A DNA stretch of 64,000 nt. Origin: Dromaius novaehollandiae (lineage: Eukaryota; Chordata; Aves; Casuariiformes; Dromaiidae). Numbering within the stretch: the stretch's first letter is position 1; every line of letters starts with the position of its first letter. Below the pieces are notes generated by a model. That model had not been told where the DNA came from, searched no databases, and saw nothing but the letters and a program-made list of their open reading frames with translations. Both the position numbers and the translations under genes were made by a program. Shown one piece after another: positions 13,701 to 28,700 of the stretch. The stretch covers positions 62,162,841 through 62,226,840 of the forward strand of contig NC_088132.1 of the NCBI RefSeq assembly GCF_036370855.1, in the 5' to 3' direction.

Positions 13701-16700
13701 TCTCCTCCTATATTTCTACCTGGTAGAATCAGATATTTAACAACAGCTATTATTTTTCAAATTTTTCTTTTCTTTCTGTATGCTATATTTGAAGAAGTTA
13801 ATGCTGAAGAACAACTTGCTTTGTCTGCAGTTCAGGGGATATGGCAGCCCAAAAAAAGTAGAAAAAATTCCATGGCAGAATAAATTCAAAATCATAAATT
13901 CAAGATAATGAATAGTGGAACAAATTCTTTAACCCTCTCTCAGCTGCAATGAAAGTCACTGTAACTGATCAGAATAAAACAATCAGGACATCATTACAGA
14001 CAATTCAGTGAAAAAAAGTCAAAAAATGCAAACAAATGCTAGGGCAGACAAGGAAATAAATATAAATAAATAAATACATATAAATACAAAAGCCATGCCC
14101 TTAGTACATAATACTGTGTGCTCTTCTAGTAACCTCACCTTTAAGAAAGGCAACAAAAATAGAATGAATTCAATCAAAAAATAGAATGAATTCAATCAGT
14201 GACGAGAAATGATTACAGACCACTAGAAAACACTCTGAATAAGGTTATGAAGATAAGTCAGAGCTTTTGCATGCAATAGAAAAAAAACAAAAAGAGCCAT
14301 AATGAAGGCATACAAGCAAAAAGGATGTTATAATAAAAGTAAACTCTAGTCCAGTTTAGGTAGCAGTGCCTGTTTTTGCAAAACAGCTTAGTGATTAAAA
14401 AAGTGGTCTGGAAATGTGAAGCATCAGCTCAGTTCTCATCAAACCCACAGTCCCCATGTTCTAGAAGACTATCATAACCATCAAGCTAGGAGATAGCCAG
14501 GATGGTATGGCTTTCAATTCATTCTGTTAAATCTAGACAACTATCTAGCCAAAAATCAAAGAAGGACCAGAAAGAGCATGACTACAGTATGCTAGAATGG
14601 GTGAACAGTTGAATGTAAAAAAAGCTTGCATTGTAGAAGAGGAAAACTAGATATTTAGTTTTGACATTGAACACAGTGCTGTTTTCCATCAGCTTTTCTA
14701 GACACAAGGCTTAAAACCGAGACTGGCCCCTCTCTACTACAGATTCCATAGCCAGGTACTTTCATTTCTATCAAAAAGAATGCTTTCTACTCCTCAGAAA
14801 AAGTTTTTTGAATCATAAATGAATGGCTTCCATCAGGCCCACTACGAGTGCGGAAGCAAGAGAGCAGAGTGAGTTCAGATGCAACACTAATTAGCATCTT
14901 TTTTTGCTAGCTTCAGGTGACTTCCCATTCACTGTGCAAGAACCACACCTGCCAGTTATGCTTATACTTCTGTTGAACATGTTAATACATGGTTGTCTGG
15001 TGCCAGGCTACTTTTTCAGGTCTAAAGTATGTATAGCTGAATGTGGTCTTTATTTCCCATATAACATTTACTAAAATACATGGCAACCTCTAGGAAAAAA
15101 AAACAACATAAAACCCTCCCAAACAACATGAAAACTCAAGATGATTTGGGTTTTAGTAGCATCTATATATTTTAATATGTCTCTCCACAACTTAACATTT
15201 CTTTTCAGAATAGGTATTATCACATCAAGTATAATTTTGGTGAGAGTGCTTTTGGTCTTTTAACATAAAAGGACATTTTACTTAAAAAGTCTTTCCTGTA
15301 CAGTTTTAGTAGAAGTGCATTTAAAGTAATAACACTACACTCAAAAAAAATCCCAGCATCACAATAATTCTGATGCAACTGTATTATGCTTTCTTCCAAC
15401 TTTTTTAGTATTTAACAACAAATATAAAGAAAAAGATTTGGGTACTTACTACACTCCAAAAACTGTTTTAGCCGTTCAAACACTGTGTGTAGAAAACCCT
15501 GAAAAATATAAAAATATACATATTGAAAGATGAAGCTCATTTCGTACCATATTGAGAAAGATCAGTCAAATTAGTTAAAAATATTACTAGCTCAGATATC
15601 AGTGTTATTTAACCAATTGATTCTCTTCGACAAGTAATTTTCACATGAAATAAATTAGCTAGCAGACTGCATAGATCCAAACTGATCTTACCAGTACAAC
15701 ACAAACAGTGCAGCATCTCTAACAGAAAGAAGTGTATGTAAAAGAGAGATGCATGTAAATACTGACATATGGTTTATAATCTGCTTACCCACTTCCTTCC
15801 TCCTGAACTCACAGAACACAATCTAGCAGGTCTACCTGTTCTCAAGTTACTAATTTAGGATGTTGCCGTGAGGTACTTCATTCTTCCAACAAAAAAGGCA
15901 GTGCAGGTGAGTAACAGGGAGAGCTTTCTCTTTTTTGTTCAAATGGGCTGCATACCACGGGCTTTTATCTCAAACAGACATGAATCCCACAGACAAATAT
16001 GCCATTATATTCATCATTAGAATGAAAACATCTTCCTCAAATGATGGTAGAAAGTACGCATAAGATATCTTCCAGTAGGGAACAGGGGTGTCACTGTGAT
16101 ACAAAAGCGGATACAGAAGTAACCTTGAGGCAGGTAATCCAGCGAACGTTGCTGTCCTTATCACAGGATAGTCATTTGCTTTTCACCAGGTAGACTGATG
16201 AAAGACATCAGGATTTTCTTCAAAAGGGTGGAAGAAAGCAAGCTCCCAAAATTATTTGTTGGCACTTACTGCCTATTCACACTTTCCCTCAGCCATGAAA
16301 TGCACCAGGAAGCAGGACAAAGCAGGACATGGGCAAAATGCACTCATGGTGAGCCAGACCTGCTCCAAAGCTGCAGGTTAAGCACCCTGATCTAAATTTC
16401 ATGGGATACTTTTTTGCTTTTAAAATAAATAAATAAATAAATAAGGACTTTTTTAATGCCCTGAAGGCACTGCCAATGTACAGAAAAAATTAGGCTAGGT
16501 TTTGATGAAAGTTTATCTTCCGTAACAATACTGACCCAAGTTCCTCTCCAAGTTTCAGGCCTCTCGTTACCACCTTTGTACCAGTGCACGGTGCCCGAAT
16601 TGTACCAAAAGTACTGCTTCAGACACCACACCTTGAACCAGATCTAGAAATGGATCACTCAAAAAAACAACTGAACAAAAAAAAACACTCAACATCTTTT

Positions 16701-19700
16701 TTTAAACCTAGATTAGTTTTCTGACCCAATTTGCTTATCAGTTCCCCAACCTTACGTTGCTATAATTGAGGGTGCAGAGGTAAAGGAAATCATCAAGGCT
16801 GAAGGCCCTAATCTGGTAAACCACAACAGAAAACAAGACGTAAACACCCGAAGACCACTAGTAAAACTCACTATTGTCTACAAACTAATGTGTGAAATTT
16901 AACATATGTATTATCTGGCCCATATATATCCAACTTTTATTTCCAGACTTCAAACTGTTCTACAAAAGCAACTAAGTACGCACTTCCCAAATGCAACCAA
17001 CATGAAGGGAATTTAATTGGCTTGTTCAGTATCACGCAGTTACACCGAAAAAAAAAAATCTGAAATTTCTTATGCAGGAACTATTTGACCCAATAACCTC
17101 TACTTTTACACAGTCTCAGAAGATCTTAATCATTTTTTATTTGATACCTTTATTAACTGAACATAGCAATGAAAAAAATGGATATAGTAGAACTAAACCT
17201 CCCTTGTGTGTAAGACAGATGAGGTACTGATGGTACTTTGGAAAGCAAGCTGTGCAAAAAGGAAAAGCTGTTTGTTTGCTTTGGTATTTTTTAATACATT
17301 GTTATTTAGAATGTTCAGACAACTGAAAGATTTAAGAAAAAGTTTGCAGAAACATATCAGGGTATATTTCCATGAATTAGTGTATCTACTACTAGGTATC
17401 TACTAGCAGGCAATATTTTTCATTTAATTTTGCAGTCTGGGCTTCATAACATGTTCTTACCGACCTTATTGCTTTATTTTTTCATAATGCTTTTGATGCA
17501 AAAATAAAGCATCATGTCTTTGAAAGCAGACATAAAAAGACTTAGAGAAAAGATCTAGTATTTTAAGGGAAAAAAGCTCACAAGCCAGTTCTCCCCAGCG
17601 ATGGCACACCCTCCTCACAGACACGTCGAGTCTCACAGTATACTGTACCTACTCTTAATTAATGGTACTCAATGTATCAAATAAGCAATATTGCTTTCAT
17701 TTAAAAACATATGATCTCTTATGTTACCTGTTATGACTCACAAACCCAATAAGGCTATAAAAAGGAATAAACTTTATGGTTTTGGTTTTAACTATTTAGA
17801 TTTTCACCTACATATTGACATCTACAGAAATGGTTCAATGATTTAATTATGTTATACAAGGCATCTAGTCATTAACTCCCCTAAAACATAACAGAAGACG
17901 ACAGCAGATACATCTTGACCAAGTTGAATACATCCACAGAAGTTGATACAGCTAGGAACGACCAAGAAAAAAAACCAAAATGAACAGATACGCTCATTTT
18001 CTTGGAAACTCACAAAATTTCAAGGCTTGCCCAGAAATTAATATCAGAATCTTCCTCAGCATTATGAACTAGTGCCAGCTCCTTCTGGTATCTCCGGCCT
18101 GCAGGCAGGACGCAACACTAAGCTCTCTTACATATCGATACACTAATATAATGCTAAGGTGCATATTCCTTTGACCATTTCTGCCAGAGGGAGTATCAGA
18201 TTTGGTGCGTAAGAAAAACATGGAAAGACAAAGGAGGTTTCATTACCTGGATCTGAATATAGGAAAATACAGAAGAGTTTTAAATCAAAAGCAGTGAAAA
18301 ACCCAGACAGATTAAACCACTACCAGTTACATATATTAAAAAAATAGTTTCTATCTCATTACATCATACATCTTCTCTTGCACAAGTACCATCTTTACTT
18401 TGCACAGCTAACGATTTTGAGCTGAGCAAAAATAAAAGAATGAATGCCGAGTGTAAAATATTTACTGTTAATTTATCAAGTCAGACTCAGTTGAAATGGT
18501 ATGCTGAAAGTATATTGGATTATAAAAAGTATATAACATTAATTTTCATTTTTGCAACAGCGTGAAGATGCAAAGACAAAAGAACAGAATTTTTCTTTAT
18601 TATTAAACTCAATCAGCACAGTTTAAATTACAAGATAAAGCATACTTTGGTAAAGATGTAACTGTATTGCAACACAGACATTTTCCATATCTACAGAGTG
18701 CTCTATTGGCAGACACAGCAAAATGGTAAGTTTTGCAAAGATTATGACATAGCGTGTTGCTAAGTACTGTCACTTAAATAAATTGGGGATGCAAACACAA
18801 AACACACCCCTGGAGCTCTCAAATCTGTTTGACAATAAACTGACAAAATTATTCTTTAATTTGTGTAGAGTAATAGGGCTTTACTAATGCAACACTAGAA
18901 ATGGAAACACTGTACACTATAAAAGAAAAAGATCCAATTCTAACACCATAACACAACTGGGGACTGCAAAGCCCCCGAAAGCCTTCTTTAAAACAAAACA
19001 GGAAGCTATTTACCAAAGTCTGATGTTCTTCCCAAAGCTGTATCTTTAAGTGACTCTACAGTGTTATGTTCACATTGAAACATTCTCTCAGTTGTCAATC
19101 AGCATGCTCAAATACCTCTCTGAAGTGCCTGTGCACAAATGCATACAGCATGAATAAACAGGAGGAATTAGAGATCTGGGTGCAGTCACACGGATATGAC
19201 CTGATTGCGATTACGGAGACACGGTGAGATAGCTTGCATGACTGGAGTGCTGCCATGGATGGCTACACACTCTTTGAGAAAGACAGGCCAGGAAGGCGAG
19301 GAGGGGGAGTCGCCCCTCATGTGCGAGGGCAACTGGAATGTATCGAGCTCTGCCTAGGGGTGGATGATGAGCGGGTCGAGAGCTTGTGGGTAACGATTAA
19401 AGGGCAGACTAACATGGGTGACACTGTTGTGGGTGCTTGCTACAGCCCACCTGATCATGAAGAGGAAGTAGATGAGGCCTTCTACAGACAGGTGGAAGCA
19501 GCCTCACAGTCACAAGCCCTGACTCTCATGGGGGACTTTAACCACCCTGATATCTGCTGGAGGAACAACACAGCAAAGCACAAGCAATCCAGGAGGTTCC
19601 TGGAGAGCAATGATGATAACTTCCTGACACAAGCGATGGGAGAACCGACAAGAAGAGGTGCGCTGCTGGACCTTGTACTAATAAACAAGGAAAGGCTGGC

Positions 19701-22700
19701 TGAAGATGTGAAGGTTGAGGGCAGCCTTGGCTGCAGTGACCATGAGATGGAAGAGTTCAGGATCCCGCGAGGAGGAAGCAGGGCAAAAACTAGGATCACA
19801 ACCCTGGACTTCAGGAGACCAAACTTTGGCCTCTTCAGGGACCTTCTTGCAAGAATCCCACGGGATAGGGCCCAAGAAGGAAGAGGGGTCCAAGCAATCT
19901 GACTAATATTCAAGGATCACCTCCTCCAAGCTCAAGAGCAGTGAATCCTGATGAGCAAGAAGTCAAGAAAAGGGGGCAAGAGACCTGCACGGAAGAAGAA
20001 AGAGCTCCTAGAAAAAGTCGGCCAAAAGAAGGAAGTTTACAGAAGATGGAAGGAGGGAGAGGCCACCTGGGAGGAATATAGGGACGCTGTCTGAGTAAGC
20101 AGGGATGGGACTAGGAAGACCAAGGCCCGTTTGGAGTTTACTCCGGCAAGAATAGCAAGAAGGACTTCTTTAAATACATCAGTAACAACAGGTAGACTAG
20201 GGAAAATATAAGCCTGCTACTGAATGGGGCAAGGGCCCTGGTGATGAAGGATACAGAGGAGGCAGAGACACTGAATGCCTTCTTTGCTTCAGTCTTTACT
20301 GCTAAGACCAGACCTCAAGTATCCTAGACCCTGGAGACCACAGAGAAAGTCTGGAGAAAGGAAGACTTTCCCTTGGTTGAGGAGGATTGGGTTAGAGATT
20401 CCCTGACATCGACAAGTCCATGGGCCCTGATGGGATGCACCCACAAATGCTGAGGGAACTGGTGGACGTCATTGCTAGGCCACTCTCAATCATCTTTGAA
20501 AGGACATGGAGAACAGGAAAGCTGCCTAAGGACTGGAAGAAGGCTCATGTCACTCCAGTCTTCAAAAAAGGCAAGAAGGAGCCTTCCAGGGAACTACAGG
20601 CCAGTCAGCCTCACCTCCATCCCTGGAAAAGTGATGGAACAGCTCATCCTGGATGCCATCTCTAAGCATGTAAAGGATAAGAAGGTTTCACCAAGGGGAA
20701 ATCATGCTTAACCAACCTGATAGCCTTCCATGATGGGATGACTAGCTGGGTAGATGAGGGGAGAGCAGTGGATGTTGTCTACCTTGACTTCAGCAAGGCT
20801 TCTGACACTGTCTCCCATGACATCCTCACAGGCAAGCTCAGGAAGTGTGGGACAGATGAGCAGACAGCGAGGTGGATTGAGAACGAGCTGAAAGGCAGAG
20901 CTCAGAGGGGTGTGCTCAGTGGCACAAAGTCTAGCTGGAGGAGGCCTGTAGATAGCGGTGTCCCCCAGGGGTCGATACTGGCTCCAGTATCGTTCAACTT
21001 ATTCATCGGTGACCTGGATGAAGGGGCAGAGGGCACCCGCAGCAAGTTTGCAGATGATACAAAACTGGGAGGGGTGGCTGATACCCCAGAGGGCTGTGCT
21101 GCCACTCAGAGAGACCTCGACTGGCTGGAGAGGTGGGCAGAGAGGAACCTCATGAAGGTCAACAAAGGCAAGTGCAGGGTCCTGCACCTAAGGAGGAACA
21201 ACCTCATGCACCAGGATAGGCTGGGGGCTGACCTGCTGGAAAGCAGCTCTCCAGAGAACGACCTGGGAGTCCTGGTGGACAAGTTGATTGAGCCAGCAAT
21301 GTGCCCTTGTGGCCAAGAAGGCCAGTGGCATCCTGGGCTGCATTAGGAAGAGCATTGCCAGCAGGTCGAGGGAGGTGATCCTCCCCCTCTACTCAGCCCT
21401 GGTGAGGCTGCATCTGGAGGACTGTGCCCAGTTCTGGGCTTCCCAGTACAAGAGAGACATAGAGCTGCAGCAAATCCAGCAAAGAGCTACTAGGATGATT
21501 AAGGGACTGGAGCATCTCTCATACGAGAAAAGGCTGAGAGAGCTGGGGCTGTTGAGCCTGGAGAAGAGAAGGCTGAGGGGGGATCTTATCAATGTGTGTA
21601 AGTATCTCAAGGGAAGGTGCGAAGAGGATGGGGCCAGATCCTTCTCAGTGATGCCCAGTGATACAACGAGAGGCAACGGGCACAAACCAAAACACAGGAA
21701 GTCCTGTCTGAACATAAGGAAAAACTTCTTTACTGTGAGGGTAACAGAGCACTGGAACAAACTGTTCAGAGATGCTGGGGAGCCTCCTTCCTTGGAGATA
21801 TTCAAAAGCTGTCTGGACACCATCCTAGGCAACATGCTATTGGTGACCCTGCTTGAGCAGGGAGATTGGACTAGATGATCTCCAGAGGTCCCTTCCAACC
21901 TCAACTGTTCTGTGATTCTGAATGTAAATTTTATTTGTGAAGTAACTGGCCTCCTCTATTTAATAGTCTTTCTTTTGTTATTTGGTTACCATGATATTCA
22001 CTTTCATCTTTAGGAACCAAAAAAACCCAGTAATGCCCCAGTAAAACCAGTAATATTTCTCTTTTTTTCCAAAAAGAAAGAGAATTCTGAAGGGTTTTTT
22101 TGCCATATATACTTTTCTCAAATTTAGAAATGAAGATCAACTTAGAAATTCTAAAATTTACTGTAGGCAACAAGCCACAAGCATCACAGAAGTTCTTCTC
22201 TAGGCTAATGGAAAGAGTGTTTGGGAAAGATCAACTTCGGGATCTTAATTTTCCCAAGGCCCTGAAATATGAACTACATCATTAGAAAAATTATTTAAGT
22301 AAAACAGATGCCAAGAATAAATTAAGTTAGAAACAAAACATGAAGTTGAATCCACAAAAAGGACTTCCTCTTTGGACAAAATCACTTGAACAAGTTGCTG
22401 AAAAGCAGTATTTGAAAGATGGTTTTAGCACTCACTGTCAACAGTTTGGGCTGAAATTTCTCATATTAGGTGTCTGCACCAGACGAGGCTATTTTAATTT
22501 TCTGAAAAATTTCAATCATATTGATTCTGAGAAAATTAAATAGTCTTCTGCTAGGTGTGCAGATTTACTTGTGAGGCTGAGAGAGACCTCTAGGGGCCAT
22601 TATCTCCCCAATAGCAACACCTGCAGCAGGTGCACAGAACCTCTTGCCCCCAAAACATCACGCCAGGGCTACGTCCACTCCAGCACAAATCACGTTCCTG

Positions 22701-25700
22701 AAGTTTTTTCTCTCAAGCACCCTAGATCTTCAGATGTGAAATAACTCAAAAAATCAGTCCATACTAACTAGAAATAGGCTGGTCAGACATCCCAGGTAAG
22801 ACAAAAGGTAGATCAAAGAGAAAGAAGTAACACAAGACAAGGAATCTTGATGAGACTGTAACTTCCCTAAGTAGTTGGCAGGATAGGGAAGTTGGGGTCG
22901 GGTGGGGGGTGAACCACAACCAGGAACCATTGCAGTGTGCCAGAATGACTGGAAAGAATACAGTAACTCTGTCCTTAGTGACAGGATCCTCTACATCTCA
23001 TGCTGTGGAAGAGGAACAAATCTTCTAAGCTCAGGGTAGTTTGAAATCTCACAGAGCACTACTAGAAATACAGATAATCAGATTATACTGGCCAACTTAA
23101 GCAAAAAAAAATTGCACCGATGTTTCCAGACATGCAATTTCATGGATCACTCTCTGGATCACATAAGTGCTTTGTGCAATAATCAACTTGCTGTCCCTCC
23201 CCTAAGTGTCCATGTGACTTGCCTCGCCAGCTGCTATCAGGATTGTCTAAATCTCAAATACCTTATCTTTCTGATTTCATGAACAGGGAACAAATAAACT
23301 CGAAGTACTTCATTTCCACAAGAAAGCATCCCCATGTTTTAGCTAATGGATATAAAACTAAAGAATTATATATAAGAAAACAGCCCCACTTACTAGAAAT
23401 ACTCATTTTGACATAGTTTTTTGCCAGTGACTTCAAAATTTAACAGAAGGGCTTAGACTTGGCTACTCAGATATAAGCTGAAGAACTTAACTTTCTTTTT
23501 AACAAACCTAACATCTGATATCTATACCTTTCCTTGTTTTCTTTCAGATATATTCTTGCAGAATTTTTCTTCTAGACAGCAAAAGCCATGAAAGCTAAAA
23601 TATTGACATGCCACCAAATGCATTAAACACTGGAAGGGAATTTTGCTTTTTTCTTTTAAGAATGTTGCACTACTGATAGCACAGTGGCCAGGATCTCTCA
23701 CAGCTGTAACTGAAACTAACTGCCCTTACCTAAAGGGAGAACAATTTGAAAGTGTGTTGTTTGATTTTGCTTTACATAAAAGTATACCTTTCAACAACCT
23801 TTAGGCATCTAATACCACTCAAAATCATCATGAAAGATTTTAGCGTAGCACTAGAACCAGGTGTATATCACTTACCATCACCTCTACGCTCCGATGAGGT
23901 TCTACAAACCCATGGACTGTTAGTTTACGAAGGACTAGGGAAAAAAAAAGAAAAGTTATTTGCATAGATACTTTTCAGTGTTTGTTCCAACACTCTTCCA
24001 GACATATGACTAGAATAGTAGATGCTGTGCATTTCTTCCAATTCTTCAAATAAATAAAATACATAATTTTGTACCTGGATTGCTTCAACCATACTTAAAA
24101 ATTAATCTAATCTTGCTGAAATTACCTGTACATTACATATGACAGACAGTGAAGAGAACTCCAAGAATTCTTGAATCAGGACAAAGGATTCTGCAAAGAC
24201 TTTAAACAGTCACCCTTCTGAAAGGTTCTGTTACAGAAAGAGGGCCAAGTATAACAGCCAACAGTACAACAGCCCATAATCCATCTTCTGAATTTTCTCA
24301 GGTTTATCACTGCCAGTAACCCAAAGAAGCTACATGCTACATTTTCTGAAACAATTCAAGGACGACATCTGCATTGCAAGCATCACACAAACATCTCAAT
24401 TCTTAAATGTAGAGTAAAGCCATGTATTCATCCCACTGGTAAGTATTTGAGCATCAGCCTCGATCTCAACTGGCTGCTATCGCTACTTCTTCGCTGACTA
24501 GGAGGTGAACTTATACCAACAAAATTGATAACTCAGCTTCCTCAGTTAAGTGTCTGAAGTAAGGCACAAGGGTGCAGGCCTAAATTGCAAAATATATGAA
24601 AAAGCATCCTGCCATGCCCTCCACTTCCCCGTCTCCTGACTTCTTACAACATGCATATCAGATTCCCTTCTGATGAGAAAAGAACAGAGAAATTCATACA
24701 GAGAAACAAGGGGCACCTTCTTCCTCTTCCATGGAAAACCATCCTGCTTTGGCCTTGCTCAAGACAGAGGTAAGGAGAAACAAAGATCATTGGCTTTTCC
24801 AATAGACATCTCTTTGTTAGGGAGTGTTTAGATTCTTTCCCAGAGAAGTCTTGATCATTCACTGTCAAGAAATTTATTTCATCCCTTATATTTAACATCA
24901 TTTTACATTATTACCTTTCAATGACAACAATGTTCTTTCTAAGGAATTTGTGGCTGCAGCTTCATCCCCTGTACAAACTTGCTGTAGGAATGTATCTGTG
25001 TGATGATTCCACAAGGAACATGCAAAACTATAAATACCAGATGCAAGCTGCAAAAGGGAAAAAAAAAACAAACAAGAAGCAATAAATCTGATTTGATAGA
25101 GTTAGCTATAGCACAAATTCCTAAATTTTAAAGGCTAGTTTAGACTTACAGTATTTAATCTATCTTCTTGTATAACATGAGGCACAATGTTTCACTTGCT
25201 TCTCTGTTGTCTTTAATTCTACTGATCCAAACATGTCTTCCAAAAAAATACCTCATCTTAATTTGAAAATATTATGAGAGAATCATGTTTTTCCTTACCA
25301 CTAGCTTCTGTGACTCTACCACTTTAAAAATAACAATCCCTTCTCACCTGATTTACAACTCCAGCCATAGGTCTGTAACACAGTATTAAGGCTTCAAGAA
25401 AGTTTCATGTCTCACACCGCAGTATAGAAGTGTAAGAACAAATTTTTTTGAAGAACGTATTGAATTATGCCTCAAAACCACTCTTTTAAAAATAATGCAA
25501 GTTCATATATAATCTGCTGTACGGCATGATAACATAAGGCTGACATGCATATATTATGCATAACCAAAATGCCTCTACATATTACACATTGCATTACTTA
25601 CATCATAAAAGAGTTTCCTATCTGCAGCAAGTCTTTTGGATGCCAGGGTCTTCGTAACATGATAGAAGGTAAGTAACGCTCTGTGTTGTCGAAGATCATC

Positions 25701-28700
25701 TTGGACCTTCACAGATTCCAGAAGAGTGGGAATAAGTTCTGGCCACTGCCTTGGGCAGTCCACCCTAGCAACTTTAGCAATCAGTACAGAGATCTGAGTT
25801 GCTATCTGAGAGAAGTAAAAACAAAACAACAACAAAAAAAAAACAGGTACCGCAAAGTCAGAGATCATTAAGAAATGTACACTGTAGAAATACAACTTTT
25901 ATTATTTGCAAGCAGCTAAATAAAACCTGAATTAAATAAAAAACCTAGTAAGGATTGTTAGTTTTTGGGTTTTTTTAAATTACTTTAAAGTTTGATGAAT
26001 ACAAAGCAACCAACATAAAAGTGGAGAAAAAAATGTATTTCTTAAATTTAATGGCAATATTTTATTTAAATATTTAATACAAAGCTGGCTATATCGCTTA
26101 AATTTTATATAAAGACCACTCCAGTCATTTTTTCTTCACATAAATGAAGACTCAAATATTCGGATATCACATTTTACTTAGCGACTTTTCCTAGAAAAAG
26201 CTGGGAAAGCATATAGAAAGATGAATATACAACACCCTTATTACTGCTAATCCTAGATATCCTTTTTAGCTTTTAGACAGAGACTCTTCTTCTATATTTG
26301 TATTACTATAAATCAAGTTATGGTCTCAAATTCAAAAGAACACGTTAGAGCACACTGAACTTCGATTACTCACTTTCCTGGATCAGTGGCTGCTAAACAG
26401 CAACCTCTACATACATGTTACATCACTGCCTTCCCTTTTTTTAAATTAAAAATATACCTATGGTATACATGAGGGGAGGAGAGAAAGGAAAAATTAAGGA
26501 GCTGCTGTTTTTTAATCTCACAACAGTTTTGCAGCTGAGAAAGAAGAAAGAAGAGTATGTTCAAGTAACTCATGTGCAATATGCTCATGTGCTACTGTTT
26601 TACAAAAACTGACATTTTACCATTTTAATTGCAAATGTTAAATTAAAGATATTAAAAACATTAACATGATGTATAGGTTTGTATTTCTTCAGCTGCACTT
26701 CAGTCTCAGGACTTCTGAAACTGATTGACACAGAAGTTTAATACGGTTTTTGGCTGGATTAGTTTTAATCTACAACGGTTCCCCAACCCATCTTAAACCT
26801 GCACGAGTATTTGTGTGATCAGAGGATACAGGGTATGACAACACCAGGAGTGAATGGTGGAGCAGAGGGGAGGAAGAGGCAGAAACCTCTCCTTTCCTTA
26901 GCAGTGCTGGCTTATTTCAGGTTAATGTTTTAAAACATGAGAAAGCAAAACTGCCTGAAACATGAAAAATTGATCGAGCACTAAATAGAAACACTACATT
27001 TCCATCTTAAGGAAAAAATACCTTTTAATTCTATCAAGGGGAATTCAAGCAAGTTATAGGCATACGACAGAATAACCATGTACTCTTTTACTGCTTCTTT
27101 AACTGTGCCATCTGAAGGGTGACCACCACACAAAACTTCCTGCAATATTTATTCCTGCCCACTTGCATAAGAAGAATTGTTTCTGAAGACAGTAATAAGG
27201 CTGGCAAAGAAGAGTTGGGAGTCTTATTTTTAGATCAAGTGATGTGTTTGACAGGGGGGCACAAATAAGCTCTTTTTCAAATGTGGTACAAGAAACAACC
27301 TGTACAGGGAGGCTGACAGTACTCTCTTCTTTTTTTGAGGACTGGCTTTTTAAGTTAAGATAGGAAGGGTTTGGGGGGAAGGTCTGCTGCCAGATATTTC
27401 AAGGAGTATTTTGTTACTCTGTTCCCTCCATACAGTAAAAATCTTCAGAGGGCATAGAAATTATGCTCCCAGCATATGTTATGCTCCTTTTTTTCTTTTC
27501 TGCCTCCCCCGGAAGTCAGCTCTAATCATCACATCACAATATGATGTCTAATTCTTATGTTTTTGGTTTGTTTGTTTTTTTTAAATGCATGTAAGGGTTA
27601 TAATTTCTCTACTTTCAGTGATGCAGTATGCACAAAGCACAGGCACATAGTAATTGTGTTATAGGACATCCGCTGCTGGAAAAGAGCGGTCAACGAGCAC
27701 CCATCGGGAATCCAGCACACAGAACTCCAGGCCTATCATGCAGTACTAGAGTCTAAATGAAAAGGAAAACATCAACATACCTATAACAGGGATTAGGGGA
27801 TAGGGGAGAAAGAGAGATGGACTGAAACATCTTTCTATATCTCCCAATTGTCAGGGTCCAAAGAGCTTTAGCACCAAAACATGTTAGCTAACAAGATTCC
27901 ATTCAAGTGCAGGATATATTGCATGAAATTGTGCCACTCATTTACAATTCATAAATCACATCACATAAAATACAATATCTTGAAAGTGTCATACAGATAA
28001 ATAAATAAATGCCTTACTCAAAAAATGTCAGTTAAAAGGGTTCAAAACTCAGCTTGTACTATAGTCTTGAAATTGCTTAACTGTTCAACAGAATTAGAAC
28101 TTTAACTATCAAATGTACCATACTGCTGTATCAGCAGGTAATCTGATTTAAATATTAATGGAAGTAGTGAGAAAATTTTGATTAAGAAGTTTGAATTCAG
28201 CTTCATCTACAATGCATTAGGTTTTCAGAAATGTGAAGAGCACGCAACTGCTTCAAAATTAAGTATTTGATAAATTTTGTATTAGCTAGTAGTATAAATA
28301 ACATTTACTTTAAGGTCAAACATGATATACATCAGAGTTCTTGGTTGAAATAAACAAATAGTATTTGTTTATATTTTTGGTCAATTTTAAACTGTATCTA
28401 CAATACAAATTTAAAGACATCTTCTATGCCTACCTCCATTTTAAAAATTTGCATTTGACATTAAAAACCTTACACTGTTCATCACTGTATAAATGACTTT
28501 TACAAAGTATAATTTTCCATTATTTCACTATATTGCTTCAATCCTACAAATAGCAGTAATGCCATCAAGGAATCCTGAAACATTAGAACTGAACTGTCTG
28601 CAGAATTAAAGTTTGCTTGCTACACCTTTACTTTTTAAGCTTTATCTTATGCAATTCATTTCTGTATTTTCTCCAAAGCTCTTTAAAACCTGGCTTGAAA

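Larger units (their letters stand above)
19118..21920 (+). mobile_element. CR1 LINE retrotransposon, 5'-truncated and inactivated
   Basis: A non-LTR retrotransposon of the chicken-repeat-1 family, about 2.8 kb and antisense to IPO11. The ORF2-like reading begins [19 protein letters not shown] near 19121. It runs through an endonuclease region ([32 protein letters not shown]) and a reverse transcriptase region ([42 protein letters not shown]), and ends with the CR1 C-terminal part and short 3' tail near TTCTGTGATTCTG. An in-frame TGA near 19226 (where CR1 normally has Trp) and several frame changes show it is dead. No clear target-site duplication was seen. Its GC content is well above the surrounding intron. 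Confidence 0.96.
15499..23875 (-). other. IPO11 intron 6, host of the CR1 insertion
   Basis: An 8.4-kb intron. Apart from the CR1 element it holds an (AAAT)n microsatellite near 16421-16444 and otherwise unremarkable AT-rich sequence. I found no exon on either strand. Confidence 0.7.

Noticed and set aside
19482..21904. Minus-strand open frames across the CR1 element
   Set aside because: They are antisense shadows of CR1 ORF2, whose motifs read on the plus strand.
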